Assembly: GCA_009746045.1 (NCBI GenBank)
Contig: RPFO01001222.1
Location: 1-64,000, forward strand
Direction: 5' to 3'
Source of the DNA: Mesostigma viride
Taxonomy: Eukaryota > Streptophyta > Mesostigmatophyceae > Mesostigmatales > Mesostigmataceae
DNA: 64,000 bases
The translations under genes and the position numbers were made by a program. The notes beneath the pieces were generated by a model. It did not search any database. It was not told the origin of the DNA and saw nothing but the letters and a program-made list of their open reading frames with translations. Of this stretch, positions 31,160 to 41,335 are shown one piece after another. Numbering within the stretch: the first letter of the stretch is position 1; each line of letters begins with the position of its first letter.

Positions 31160-32553
31160 GCGAACCTGGGGTGGTGGGGGAGGGGGAGGGGGGTCATGGT
31201 GGCCCTGGGGGAGCCCGGGGGTGTCCGGGTAACCCCACTGGGTCCAGCCCCATCGGTGGAGGGGCGGGCAGGGGTGTCTGCCTCTGCTCTCCTCCTGGCC
31301 TCCTCCCGCATGAGACGCTTCATCTCCTTGCGTACCTCATGCTCCCGGAGGGCTGCCTGAAAGGCAGCCTCATCCTCGGGTATGTCAGGGAGTGGTTCTC
31401 CCATGATCATAGCAGGCCGGACTGGACAGTCCGCCTCTTTGCCCTTCCTCGCACCCAGGGCCAGCAGTCCCTCCTTGTACTGCAGGGGTTGGGGGGGAGA
31501 GGGTTTCTTGCTGGTGGTTTCCAGCGGGGGGGCTTCTTCAGCTACCACCCCATGTTTGGCCAAGATGGCCTCCGTGACCCTGGCTTGGGTGATGGAGGAC
31601 ATGGTTTTAAAGTGTGCTGACCGAGCAAGCTCGGCCAGGTCTTGACTGTCCGCATAGTCCATGGGATAGTCAGCATTTTTTAAGAGGTCACGTAACCGCT
31701 GGGTGGCCTCGCGGTACGCGTCCGCCATCGCCTGGTGGGTAGCCAGGCGACGGGCGGCTTCCTCTTCATATTCTTGCCGCTTAGCGGCGAGCCGAAAAGC
31801 CGCCTCTCGGCGGACCTCTCGGTCCCGCTGCCGCGCTCGGCGTTCTTCATTTGCCACCAGCGCGGCCTGCTCGACCGCCAGGAGCGCTGGGGTAAGATTG
31901 ATCTCAGTCTCCCCATCGGGGAGACTGGCAGTGTCGGATACCTCATCGTCGGACATTGGTTGTCCGGCGATGGGTTCCACAGGTTTTCGCACCACCCGTG
32001 CGAGTTTAATACTCTCCATGTCCTTCTTCTTGCGAAGAAGGGACGCAGAGGGTCGCCCAAACGTTAGCTCAATGTGGTTATGTCCCTGGGCGAAAGGGAC
32101 ATTAAGGTTTGATGTGGCGGGACGAAAGGTAATCGTCCCGTCCGGTGCCACCGAGGCCGTCTGACGGGGCATACGCTCCCGAAGAGATGGCAACGTGGGG
32201 CCGGACTGTGGAGCCTCAGTGGGGTTTACCACCGAGGTCTCCGCAGCCATGGCCGCGCCAGCCGTGGTTGCGGCTGGGGCGGCCGCCGGAGTCGAGGGTA
32301 AGCCGGTCTCCCCGGGGGGAGCCGTCTCGGCCTCCGGCCTCGCAGGGGAGGGGGGTAGGTCGGTCGGCTTTGCAGCCGCCGTCCCCTCGTCCTGGCAACC
32401 ATTGTGAGTCTTTTTGTTCTTTTTCTTTTTCTTGGAAATGGCCGCATCGCCAGCCGGCTTCTTGTTGTTGTCTCTGGGCATCCGCCGATCCTGCCCATCA
32501 TCATCCTCGTTGTAGGTAAGCTTCTTAGCGACATTCTTGTTCGTGATAGCCAT
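31160..32553 (-). CDS. First ORF of the inner element, disordered and coiled coil
   Basis: It starts with ATG only 18 bases after the 5' LTR (MAITNKNVAKKLTYNEDDDG). A Lys-rich patch, an Ala/Pro-rich stretch and a long charged helix follow (about residues 230-300, EERRARQRDREVRREAAFRL). It ends with REHEVRKEMKRLMREEARRR and Pro-rich sequence before the C-run where the frame is lost. I do not recognise a domain. The outer element and the orphan ORF at 11744-13501 have ORFs of similar style in this place. Confidence 0.7.
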
Positions 32554-32571
32554 GGTAGCAAATAAAATTCA

Positions 32572-33043
32572 AGTTAGAATGCGGTGGGATATATTGCTTG
32601 AGAACACTGAAGCTGTGAGCAATGAATTGCTTGGTTCATTAGAAAATAGGTTTACCCTTTATCAACGTTCCTCTCACCGGCTGCGCCGCCAGTGACCGTT
32701 GGGTGCAGACCGTTGGCCCGAGGCCACACGATGACAGGTAGCAGTCTAGTCACTGCATCGTGCGATCACAAATCAATGCACGCTGCAGTACGGTCCCTAT
32801 CTAGGATACTCTAGTACCGTCCAATGACAGGACACTACGTATACTGGGTACTGACATCTGTCACGTACCTCAGTACCCAAAGTACCTATCTAGGGAAACG
32901 TATGCGACTCGACTAGCATTCCTATCTGCATAGCCCACGTGGTATTTATATTCACATACCAACGTAGGTTTACAAGGCTTATTCATACGTTGTATTCACA
33001 ATGCCTTTGAGACTTAGTCTACAGCAAAGCATGGAGACTAACT
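32572..33043 (-). repeat. 5' LTR of the inner element
   Basis: Its 472 bp are nearly identical to 25393-25865. The right end CTAACT abuts AGCAG. The minus-strand TATA-like site (about 32941-32953) would be the promoter for the element. Confidence 0.92.
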
Positions 33044-33048
33044 AGCAG
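33044..33048. repeat. Target-site duplication, inner element, right
   Basis: AGCAG, the partner of 25388-25392. Confidence 0.85.
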
Positions 33049-33194
33049 GCCTACTCTAATATTTGGAGGCACCTCAGGTTCCAAAAGAAAAGGCAGGTCT
33101 GGTCTCTGGGAGGGATCAGATGTCTGAAGGCTTGTGGGGACAGTGGCTGATAGGTTCTCAGGCTGGTCCAAGCTCCAAAACAAGAAAGGGTTGG

Positions 33195-33848
33195 AGTTAG
33201 CATATTGGGGCACCAATGTGCTAGATGGATGCAGGTTGAGGAGACCTTTCCAACGCCGTGTCAACCGCCTAGAACAGACAAGGGACTAGAAAGATATCAG
33301 GTCCCGAAGTACTGCCGACCGGTGGGCGAGGGCGGGGCACACTCAGGGCATAGTGGACAGGACACGTGGCAGGCAGTGCCTGCACAGGCTTAGCCTGTAC
33401 TCTCACATGACTGGGACACAGTGTACTGAGGGCTCAACGGTACTGTGGCTAGTAGAAGCCAGTAGCCAGCCAGCAGGTCTGCAAGGATGTAAGTCCTTGC
33501 AGGACTGTGGCAGGTCCTGTGCTGTCCTAGACACAGGATAGCCAGAGATTCCTGTATGCTGCCTGCAACGAGGATGCAGGGCAGCGATACGAGGCTCTGG
33601 CAATGTAGCGTTGCCCAGCGTTGCTCATGACCGAGGAACAAGGATGGAACGAGGTTGCATATAGCTCGAGGCTCAACGAGGCAACGAGCGTCTTCACACA
33701 CGAACCTTGGTCGTCACGACGAGTGGCGAGCCTATCGAGGGTCGTAGGCCTGGTGTGAGGATAAAGGTTGCTAGCCAGCAGCCTAGGGTCATTCCAGCCG
33801 GCAAGGACCAGGAGCTCACAAGCTCTGCTGACGAGTTGCTGCGCAAAT
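33195..33848 (+). repeat. 3' LTR of the outer element
   Basis: Its 654 bp match 17802-18455 almost perfectly. It is preceded by the purine tract ACAAGAAAGGGTTGG and followed by GAAGC (33849-33853). Confidence 0.9.
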
Positions 33849-33853
33849 GAAGC
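33849..33853 (+). repeat. Target-site duplication, outer element, right
   Basis: GAAGC, the partner of 17797-17801. Confidence 0.85.
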
Positions 33854-35212
33854 TCACACGTGGATTTTCGTCTGCTCCACCGCCTGTAAGCGGGTCTGAG
33901 GGCTTTTTAAGGCTTTTTAACCCATGGTCGGACGATGTTATGCACGTCTTGCACAAAGACCCATGTCACGTAATTGTACCGCGTAAATCATTGACCTCCG
34001 ACGTAGTTGACGTAACGTAAATTGGTCTGACGGTCAAGGGCAGACCCACAGTGAATATAAAATGCGTAGGTCGGCCTGGTCGGGCAGGTAATTGCGCCAT
34101 AGCCAAGGAAATACCTCGTGCATCATAGAGTTGTCACGTGACTTTTGTGAAATTTCTCACCGTTGAGCGCGCGCATACGGATATGGCTGTCAACGTGCCA
34201 TTGTGGTCGAAACGTTGGGTTCCGCAGCTTGAAATGGGTCAGATGATGACCCCTGAACGACGATGCGTTATTATGGTACATACGTCAAGTATTATCAGAT
34301 TCACGGAATTGGGAAGCTACGCAGTGGTTATTACCTCTGTCTTGGTCTTCACCATCAGACGAGACGTCCCAGTTGGTATCGCCGGCATCCTTCTTGGTAG
34401 CTTCCCTCTGCCTGGGCCTTCCTTTGTTTCACGGAACTCCGCTGCACCAACTGCTGGGAACGTTGTCGCGTTAGACGTCATCTTTGCATGTATAATCAGC
34501 ATGGTAACGCTGACGGATGCATGGATAGAGCGGCCATGGCCGCCTCTGCACTAGCATTAGTATCCGTGACGTATGAGCATGTCGGCCGCGCAGAACCCGG
34601 CCAGGTCATTATCGAGGCAGGTACGGCAATTCGTTTTCGTGTTGTTTGCTTGGAAACTCGCACGTCCATTCATGCCTTATGGTGGATACATTAGCGGTAA
34701 TTGCAACAGCTTTCCATGCCTGCTAATGGAGGGGTTTTAGCCACTATATTGCACAGTTTGTGGCATTTCTAATTGGCGGGATACCGTTCAGTGAGTGTAG
34801 GGTAGCGTCGTATTTGAATTTCAGCATATTTGGCAGTCAATTGACAGTGGTCAATTATACTGCCTCATCGTTGTATCACATGGCAGTGTAGGCTGTTTGA
34901 GCGCGTGTAGTAAGCCACACACATCGGTAAACGCGGGCATTGTGTACTCAGTGAGACAACTCCTTGATTATATGGGTCAAATGGGCTATCCGGGTGGCCG
35001 GTTTCACCAGAGGAAAGCACCATTTGACTTTCTTTTTTCCAACGTCTCCATAACGATGTAATGCTCACACGGGTCATATTGCCGCACCCACAGGGGATGC
35101 CAGATCGTTTCGACGGGTCCGATTGTGCACCCAGTGGCTTGATGCCTGTGGCATGATGAGGGAAGGGGGGGGTCTCTACCCCCATGCCCGTTGTGCTCAC
35201 TCATCACAACTT
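33854..35212. other. Unannotated region
   Basis: A 138-codon open frame at 34138-34554 has a hydrophobic segment but no recognisable domain. No other signal is supported. Confidence 0.4.
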
Positions 35213-35290
35213 AAAAGCACTCTGGTGCTCTGTGACTCTCCAATGGGAGCACGTGTTTAATTAATTGGGATCTCCAACTAAATTGTCAAG
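35213..35290 (+). mobile_element. LINE 3' tail remnant
   Basis: GTGACTCTCCAATGGGAGCACGTG followed by TTTAATTAATT matches the hairpin-plus-AATT tail seen at 44880-44940. Confidence 0.55.
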
Positions 35291-35404
35291 TGCTGGTTTC
35301 AGTTGAGGTTTCTGACCCTCCCCTTAAAAAAAATGGGGGGAAATACTTTTTATGTGTCACAAAATGATCGTCTCTTGGCTCACTGACTTGGACTAAATGT
35401 ATCA

Positions 35405-35700
35405 TTAAATATAATTAAATTTAATTTAATTATAACATGACACCGTTGGGAGAGCATCATGTAACACGTATTCCCTTGCTTGATGGATGGGGGTGAGCGA
35501 AGCCGCAAAACCTAAATCAGCTAGCCCTAGGCTAAATTAAACCGCTATACCATGCCTCCGTTGGGAGACTTCATATCGCACATATTCCTGCTGGGTGAGT
35601 GGAGGTGGGAGAAGCCGCGTAAGCTGACTATCCTAACGCTAATCTATCTAGGCTAGAAATTCCTAAGTACACTACTCAGCAAAACGCCCCTCTGAGACGA
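35405..35700 (-). mobile_element. Two LINE 3' ends, minus orientation
   Basis: The first (about 35405-35530) has an AATTTAATT tail, CACCGTTGGGAG hairpin, and AAGCCGC. The second (about 35552-35700) has GCCTCCGTTGGGAG, CGCACATATTCC, AAGCCGCG and CTACTCAGCAAAACGCCC. The latter is the complement of the stop and last codons of the ORF2 fragment at 41005. Both are 5'-truncated copies of one LINE family. Confidence 0.65.
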
Positions 35701-35894
35701 AATATTGGGCAAATGTACTGCAATTTAGGACAGGCCCTGGACCCGCTAGGAAACTTGAAGCTAGCGCGCGCTCCTTGGCGGGGCTAGCGCCGGCCACTAC
35801 TTAGTGGCACTCGACGGAGGTACGTGGTGACTCACATCTCCCTAGCCGGGGCTCCCTGGCCGGGGACCGGCCACAAAAAGTACAAGCTCTAATG

Positions 35895-36076
35895 TCGCGG
35901 GCGAAGCCCGCAAAACTTGTTGTTGGATATTAATTTTTGTACCTGCCGGTATCCTCCATTTTCCACCACAACGTACTGCTACCCAGTCACAGGTGTTGAC
36001 TGTTGGTGCCGGCTGAACGCGTGACAACGGTCATTTTACACAGATTCTCAGTACAAGAACGGGGGCTTCGCCCCCG
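35895..36076. repeat. GC-rich hairpins with 3-base loops or TTCG
   Basis: GCGGGCGAAGCCCGC (35895-35909) and GGGGGCTTCGCCCCC (about 36061-36075) are compact perfect hairpins. Similar ones occur near 15773-15793, 16325 and 17059. Confidence 0.6.
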
Positions 36077-36515
36077 GGCCCCCGGTAGTAACCAATATTG
36101 TGCCTCTCCGGCGTTTGTGGCCGGTCTCCAGCCGGACCCGTCACCTACTCTACTACAACCGTCTACGGAACCAGTGCACATCTTTTAGGGCCCACTGAAC
36201 GCGAGCAAATATTCCAGTCCGGGCGACCAACTTGAGTGAAAATCTGTGAAAATCGTACGCTTGTTTCCGGCCAAACGGAGATTCTAGAGATATTTGCAGA
36301 GCTTCCTCATGCAGTTGTTGTTGGATATTAATTAATTTTTAATTTTTGTACCTGCCGGTATCCTCCATTTTCCACCACTTAAAACAACGTACTGCTACCC
36401 AGTCACAGGTGTTGACTGTTGGTGCCGACTGCCGAGTGCCGAGTGCCGAGGACATTACGTGGTCCTCGGCTGAACGCGTGACAACGGTCATTTTACACAG
36501 ATTCTCAGTATCTCA
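35917..36515 (+). repeat. Local direct duplication with an embedded 170-bp block
   Basis: The stretch TTGTTGGATATTAATTTTTG through CACAGATTCTCAGTA occurs at 35918-36053 and again, with insertions, at 36317-36510. The copy of the 170-bp block shared with 17270-17439 (36145-36319) lies between them. The second copy carries an extra GCCGAGT triplication. Confidence 0.85.
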
Positions 36516-37309
36516 CAGGATACCTTTCCGGGCGTCGACATTACATCTGCCACGTCGGCACGCTTCTGCTGTGACTGGATTTGTGTTTTTCCTGCACCTT
36601 GAAAAGGTTCCGGCCCGTCGAGGTGTCGCGACTAATAGGAGTTTAGTTGCTCAACAGTCACCTTCGCTGGCAGCGGTCCAAATTCCAAAAACGGCCACGG
36701 CCAACCATGCCAACCATGGGTTCGGAAACGGTTTTTCCTTCAGTTGATCCTTTTGGGCCAGCGCAGCAAGACTTGGAAGCTCCCTCAGGGCAACTGGAAG
36801 GGTCACTTATCCTACGGTTTCTACTGGACAAGGAACGGAACGGACTTTTAAATTCCAAGCACGCACAGGAATCTGCTACTTGTCTGTGCCGATGCTATTT
36901 TCCGCAGTCCAGTACGAGCACAGGGTACGGTTGCAGATGTGCCCTCGGAGTACTGCAGCTGTGCCACTTGGGGCAACTACTACTGTAGGAGCCAGACTAG
37001 ATCGAGTTCCCGACAGGTACGACGGTCGCGAACGTTTGGAGTGCCCGGTGCCCACGAAATGCTTTCGCGAGGCAAAAATGATGCCTAAAACGGAGTCCAA
37101 CAGCCAAGCACAGTGGAAGCGTGGAACGCGTGCATCACGTTTCCGTGCGGGCGATGTTGCTAATGGCACCTGTGCTCAGCTGACGAGAGCAATGCTGTCT
37201 CGACCGATCACTGTACAATGGGTGGAAGTCTGCCTGTTGCATTGCACTGGGGAAATTTGCATCTCGTCGAATAAACTGTTTTAGCGACCCTACTAGAGAG
37301 GCAGGCACC
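36516..37309 (+). other. Upstream region of the sulfotransferase gene
   Basis: No domain is recognised in the open frames here. It should hold the promoter and 5' UTR of the downstream gene. No clear TATA box is seen close to the ATG. Confidence 0.4.
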
Positions 37310-39277
37310 ATGGTGCTGGCGCCATCGAAGAGCCTGATAAGCGCCCTTCGCTTTGCCCAAGCGCACGGTAGAACAGTGCGCGCATTCTTCAGCCTTGGCC
37401 TCGGTTTCTTGGTAGGATGGATTTTCACAATCGTGGTGTTCGAGTTGGAGCCTTATATCTTCGTCCCATTCTCGCTGGTGTCGGCAGCGGTCGTGTTCCT
37501 GGTGACGATGCCGGACCCCTATCCCATCACCCCGCTGTCCGTGCACATGCGCTTCGTGAATGCCGTGGGAAGGGTGGTGGACGCGTTACGCCTGCCGCTC
37601 TTTGACCTGAAGCTCGAAAACTACAAGGCGCTCGCCATCAAGCGGTCCGGTGGGCTGACCGACTTCGGCGAGCCAGACTACGAGCCGTACGTGGAGCACC
37701 TGATGGACTCGATCAAGCGGGAGGGAGACGTGACCTTTCTCGGCCGCATCCTGGTCCGCGAGTACTTGGCGCAGAAGCTGTGCAACCGGCTGGCCATCAC
37801 CAACGTGATGAAGCTGTACGGCGACGAGATTCGCGCGTGCAAGCCGGTGGCGCCCATCATTATCACCGGCCTGCCGCGTGGCGGGACTACGATGCTGCAC
37901 CGCATGCTGGCGGAGGACACCAAGCTGCGTGCGCTGCTCCTGTGGGAGGGCAACCAGCCGTGCCTGGCCAATGGGAAACGGTTTGACCGGATCGAGGATG
38001 ACCCCCGTTTCCATGACGCGGTCATTCAGGCACGCTTCATCCAGTCGGCCGACCCCTCATTTGACAAGATCCATGTGGTGGGCGAGAACGAGCCGGAGGA
38101 GTGCCTGCTGCTGCTCGCCAACATGTTCTACTACATGTGCATCGTCTTCCACGTGCCATCCTACATGGACTGGGCGGAATCGTCCGACCTGACGGCCGTC
38201 TATAAATACCACTACCTCCAGATGCAGCTGCACCAGTGGCAGCGGCGGCAGTCGCCTGACCAGACGCATCTCCTCAAGTGCCCCGCCCACCTGCACGCGC
38301 TCGACAAGCTGCTCCAGTTTTATCCTGACGCCCGCATCGTGTGGACGCACCGCGACCCCAAGAAGACCGTCCCGTCCTGGTGCTCCTTCATCGCACATTA
38401 CCGCCGGCTCGCCGCCAAGAACCTGGACCTCAAGGTGATCGGCCGCGAGTGGCCGCAGCGGTTGGCGCGATCGACCGAGCACGCGATGGCAGTGCGCCGC
38501 CAGATGGACGCGCAGGGGCGGGGGAAGCAGTTCCTGGACGTGTTCTACGAGGACATGATGGCGGACCCGATCGGCATCTGCAAGCGCATCTATGAGCACT
38601 ATGGGCTGACGTACGACGACGCGCTGGTCGGGCGGTGGCAGGCGTGGCTGGCGCAGAACAGCCAGCACAAGGCGGGCAGCCATGCGTACACGATGGAGAT
38701 GTACGGGCTCACCCCCAGGGGGATCGACGCGTGCTTTGCCAACTATGTCGCAGCGTTTAACATCCCAGACGAGGTCAAGCGGAAGAGAAAGGGGGAGGAG
38801 GGAAAGGAGGGGCAGGAGGGACAGGAGGGAAAGGAGGGGCAGGAGGGAAAGGAGGGACAGGAGGCAAAGGAAGGAAAGGAGGGGAAGGGTGGCAAAGTCA
38901 AGGAGGCACACGCAGACGACGGCCAGGCGGGGGATGTTGAGACCGGCCAAGCGGCCACTAGCAGCAGAGGGGAGAGCGCGGGGCCTGCAGAGCTGGGCAT
39001 GGTGGTGGTGGAAAGTGGTGGCGTGGCGTCGGCGCCTGCAGCTGTGCCGATGTGGATGGTTGCCCCTGGCGCCACCACTGCCCCTGCTGCCGCCGCGGCC
39101 TCCGCGGTATCGGTGCCGGAGGTGGTGGTCCCCGTAGGGGCAGAGGCCCCGGCCACATCCACCAGTGTGCCTCCCTTCTCCCCTACCTCGGTCAAGGTGG
39201 CGGTGGCGGTGGCGGTGGCGGTGGCGCCCGATGAGCAGTTGGAGGCGGGGTTGGGGAGGGGGGAGGAGCGGGTTTGA
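37310..39277 (+). CDS. Sulfotransferase, membrane-anchored, Sulfotransfer_3-like
   Basis: An intronless 655-aa protein, predicted to move sulfate from PAPS to an unknown acceptor. Residues about 24-67 form two hydrophobic segments, so the enzyme is probably anchored in a Golgi or other membrane. The PAPS 5'-phosphosulfate loop ITGLPRGGTTMLHR is at about 186-199. VVGENEPEECLLLLANMFYY (about 255-275) and the 3'-phosphate site DARIVWTHRDPKKTVPS (about 340-356) match the bacterial and protist family. The catalytic part ends near 485. A Lys/Glu/Gly/Gln repeat (KEGQEG units, about 487-530) and an Ala/Val/Pro-rich tail follow and are absent from usual family members. The ATG has a good context (GGCACCATGG). 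AATAAA overlaps the TGA stop by one base. No neighbour suggests the substrate. Confidence 0.88.
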   Translation: MVLAPSKSLISALRFAQAHGRTVRAFFSLGLGFLVGWIFTIVVFELEPYIFVPFSLVSAAVVFLVTMPDPYPITPLSVHMRFVNAVGRVVDALRLPLFDLKLENYKALAIKRSGGLTDFGEPDYEPYVEHLMDSIKREGDVTFLGRILVREYLAQKLCNRLAITNVMKLYGDEIRACKPVAPIIITGLPRGGTTMLHRMLAEDTKLRALLLWEGNQPCLANGKRFDRIEDDPRFHDAVIQARFIQSADPSFDKIHVVGENEPEECLLLLANMFYYMCIVFHVPSYMDWAESSDLTAVYKYHYLQMQLHQWQRRQSPDQTHLLKCPAHLHALDKLLQFYPDARIVWTHRDPKKTVPSWCSFIAHYRRLAAKNLDLKVIGREWPQRLARSTEHAMAVRRQMDAQGRGKQFLDVFYEDMMADPIGICKRIYEHYGLTYDDALVGRWQAWLAQNSQHKAGSHAYTMEMYGLTPRGIDACFANYVAAFNIPDEVKRKRKGEEGKEGQEGQEGKEGQEGKEGQEAKEGKEGKGGKVKEAHADDGQAGDVETGQAATSSRGESAGPAELGMVVVESGGVASAPAAVPMWMVAPGATTAPAAAAASAVSVPEVVVPVGAEAPATSTSVPPFSPTSVKVAVAVAVAVAPDEQLEAGLGRGEERV

Positions 39278-40920
39278 ATAAAGAACGCAACGTGCGCGTG
39301 CGCGATGGCCGCCGGATGGATCGTCATGGGTGCTAGGGGGGAGTAGGCGGGGTGGGGTCCCACAGGCGCCCGTGCACCACCTTGGTATTCCCTCGCGTAA
39401 TCCGTGGTGCCCTGTTGGCGCAGTGGTGTGTCGGCGCGCACAAGAGGCGCCAGTGGGTCGGAGTATGGCTGCTGGTGGCGTGGCCCCCCTTCAGCGGCGG
39501 CAGCCCCGCGTCTGTCATCACCCTGTCTGCTGGCGCACTCCCCAAAACGTTGTGGTTTTCGGAATACGCCTGCACACATGTGTCATGGCTGTCCGCCTGC
39601 ACACACTTGACATGGCCGTTGTCATGGGCGCGTGGATACATCTGTGTGGCCTGTGTCGGGACACACGGCGCTGCACCAGGGCCTGCCTGCATGCCCTGCA
39701 GTCGTGCGATGCCGCTGGGGGTGTGGTAGAGAGTGATGAGCGCGGTCAGCACCCTCCTCGTGTGCTGAGAGATGTTTATTTGTGGGCATCTTTGTGCTTG
39801 TGCTTGCCGCTGGCACAACGAGGCGTGCATCGTGGCGTGCCCCTGAGCAGAGGCGGGTGCGTCGGAGGCTATGACCGTTACGGATGCGTATGCCAGGGAC
39901 TTGCTGGGGGGGGGGCAATGGAATTTCTGGCACCGCCCTTCTGCTGTCGGATCCCTGTCGGGGCTGTTTGTCTGTATAAGCGACACTGGTAGTCTCCCTT
40001 GAGAGAAGGGACTCGTAACGCAGGGCTATCCATATCATATACAAGGCTACCATGGGCGGCCTCTTCATGTATCCCCACAGCTCCATTTTGCCAGGGGTGC
40101 TGGCCTGACGCGGGTTCACAGTAACATAGATTAGTAAAGAAGTTCACATTCATTTTCATTCAGGCAACCAATGTACACTAGCGTGTCAATACTAGGGACA
40201 CAGCTGCCAAGTTGCAGCAGATATTGGCCATGGAGGTTGCCCTGGACAAGGCATGCAAGCCTGGGATACGGCCTTGTATCATCCTTGCCCCCTGTTTTGC
40301 AAGGGACGTGGCATGCAAGCGCTGCATTGGTTACAATTCTCATGTGAAGTGAGACAACAATTCCATGTGAGACAACTATTCAATGTGGTACTTGTGAGGC
40401 TTGTGTAGTTTGACTGAATGGTGGGGACTAGTATATCATTCATTTGATGCACCTGTTGTCACCAGAACGTGCGTGCACAGGAGGCATGCAGCGTAAGAGT
40501 GCTGATTTACACCCATGCGCTGTTGGTGAGCCTGGCATATCATCCGGCGCGCTTTCCAACAGTCTGCCACTAACAACATGGACGGCATTCCAAAACAAAT
40601 ACTTTTCTCTATGTTCGTAGTTCCACATTTAATGGAGTACGAAATTTAATGTACGAATTACCTTCCTCATGGTCGTGCCACCCAACAGCCACTGAAATTC
40701 GCTCGAAAACTGGCGAGATCTACCTGCCGCCGTCGCCGTCGTCTTCACCTTCGTCCCGCGAAAATGCCTGATTTCAGTGGTACAAATTTTTTTGCTGTAC
40801 GTGTCACAAAAAAATTGAAAAAATAACAGGATTTTTTCTTGAGCTCTACGGGAAGCTTAGGCCGGGAGTCAGTCCACTGAGTTTCAGGCCGAAAACTCGT
40901 ATCTACTCAGTCTGCCACGT
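39278..40920. other. Intergenic region downstream of the sulfotransferase
   Basis: Open frames on both strands at 39330-39990 look like chance frames in GC-rich DNA. No gene is supported. Confidence 0.45.
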
Positions 40921-40923
40921 GTA

Positions 40924-41335
40924 ATGGGTTACAACGCAATCCATCGCGTTCTAACCCTACAACGCGATGTATAGGTAGGGAAACCTGCCACGAACTACGT
41001 TCAGATGTTGCTGGACGACCTAGTGGTCCCAGCCCAGTTTGAGCACCGCATCCACTCTCTCTCCCGTCTTTGGACTGTCATGCAGGACAAGACGCGGTGG
41101 AAGAAGATTGTCAAGGCGCACACGCCCGACCCTGTGGGCAAGCCACCTCCCCCCAAGCGGAGGAGGCGTTTTGATGAGTAGTGTCGTTAGGATTTTCTAG
41201 ATAGCCTAGAGTTAGTATAGTTCGATCACGCGGCTTCCTCCACCCCATCCATCATGGAATATGTGCTACATGACCTCCCCACGGAGGCATGTTATAATTT
41301 AATTTAATTTTAACGCGATGTATCGCGTTGTAAAA
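40924..41335. repeat. Palindromic host site split by a LINE
   Basis: Without the insert the host reads ACAACGCGATGTATCGCGTTGT, a near-perfect palindrome, next to GGGTTACAACGC and GCGTTCTAACCC, also inverted. The 12-base AACGCGATGTAT occurs at 40961-40972 and at 41312-41323, flanking the LINE fragment. Confidence 0.75.
40973..41311 (+). mobile_element. 5'-truncated LINE with ORF2 C-terminus and complete 3' end
   Basis: The open end codes for 58 residues from 41005 (LWTVMQDKTRWKKIVKAHTP, then a PPPPKRRRRFDE C-terminus, stop near 41181), the type of end seen in LINE reverse transcriptases. The 3' UTR follows, with GTGCTACATGACCTCCCCAC, a CTCC...GGAG hairpin and ATGTTATAATTTAATTTAAT as tail. A 12-bp target duplication flanks it. 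The 5' truncation is typical of target-primed reverse transcription. Confidence 0.75.

Larger units (their letters stand above)
25393..33043 (-). mobile_element. Inner Copia-type LTR retrotransposon, complete
   Basis: The element is 7651 bp long and inserted in the 3' untranslated region of the outer element in the opposite direction. LTRs of 473 and 472 bp differ by about one substitution and one indel. They start AGTTAG and end CTAACT in both orientations, a 6-bp inverted repeat, and are flanked by AGCAG. The coding order on the minus strand is a disordered first ORF, a coiled-coil segment, capsid, two zinc knuckles plus integrase, then protease-like domain, RT and RNase H. Each part lies in a different frame from the one before it, always by the same step. 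Confidence 0.93.
17802..33848 (+). mobile_element. Outer Copia-type LTR retrotransposon, interrupted by a second element
   Basis: Two 654-bp LTRs that look almost identical (17802-18455 and 33195-33848; I noticed one substitution, at about 17929 against 33309) are flanked by a 5-bp GAAGC duplication. Without the inner element (25393-33043 plus one AGCAG copy) its length is about 8.4 kb. The order is gag, zinc knuckle, integrase, protease-like domain, reverse transcriptase, RNase H. A purine-rich ACAAGAAAGGG (33180-33190) sits just before the 3' LTR and is the likely polypurine tract. LTR similarity implies recent insertion, yet gag and pol show stops and frame changes. Confidence 0.9.

Noticed and set aside
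34138-34554. 138-codon ORF as a gene
   Set aside because: No domain, no clear promoter, no support from splice sites; kept only as an unannotated region.
38057-38950. 297-codon minus ORF opposite the sulfotransferase
   Set aside because: It is antisense to conserved PAPS-binding motifs and has no recognisable domain.
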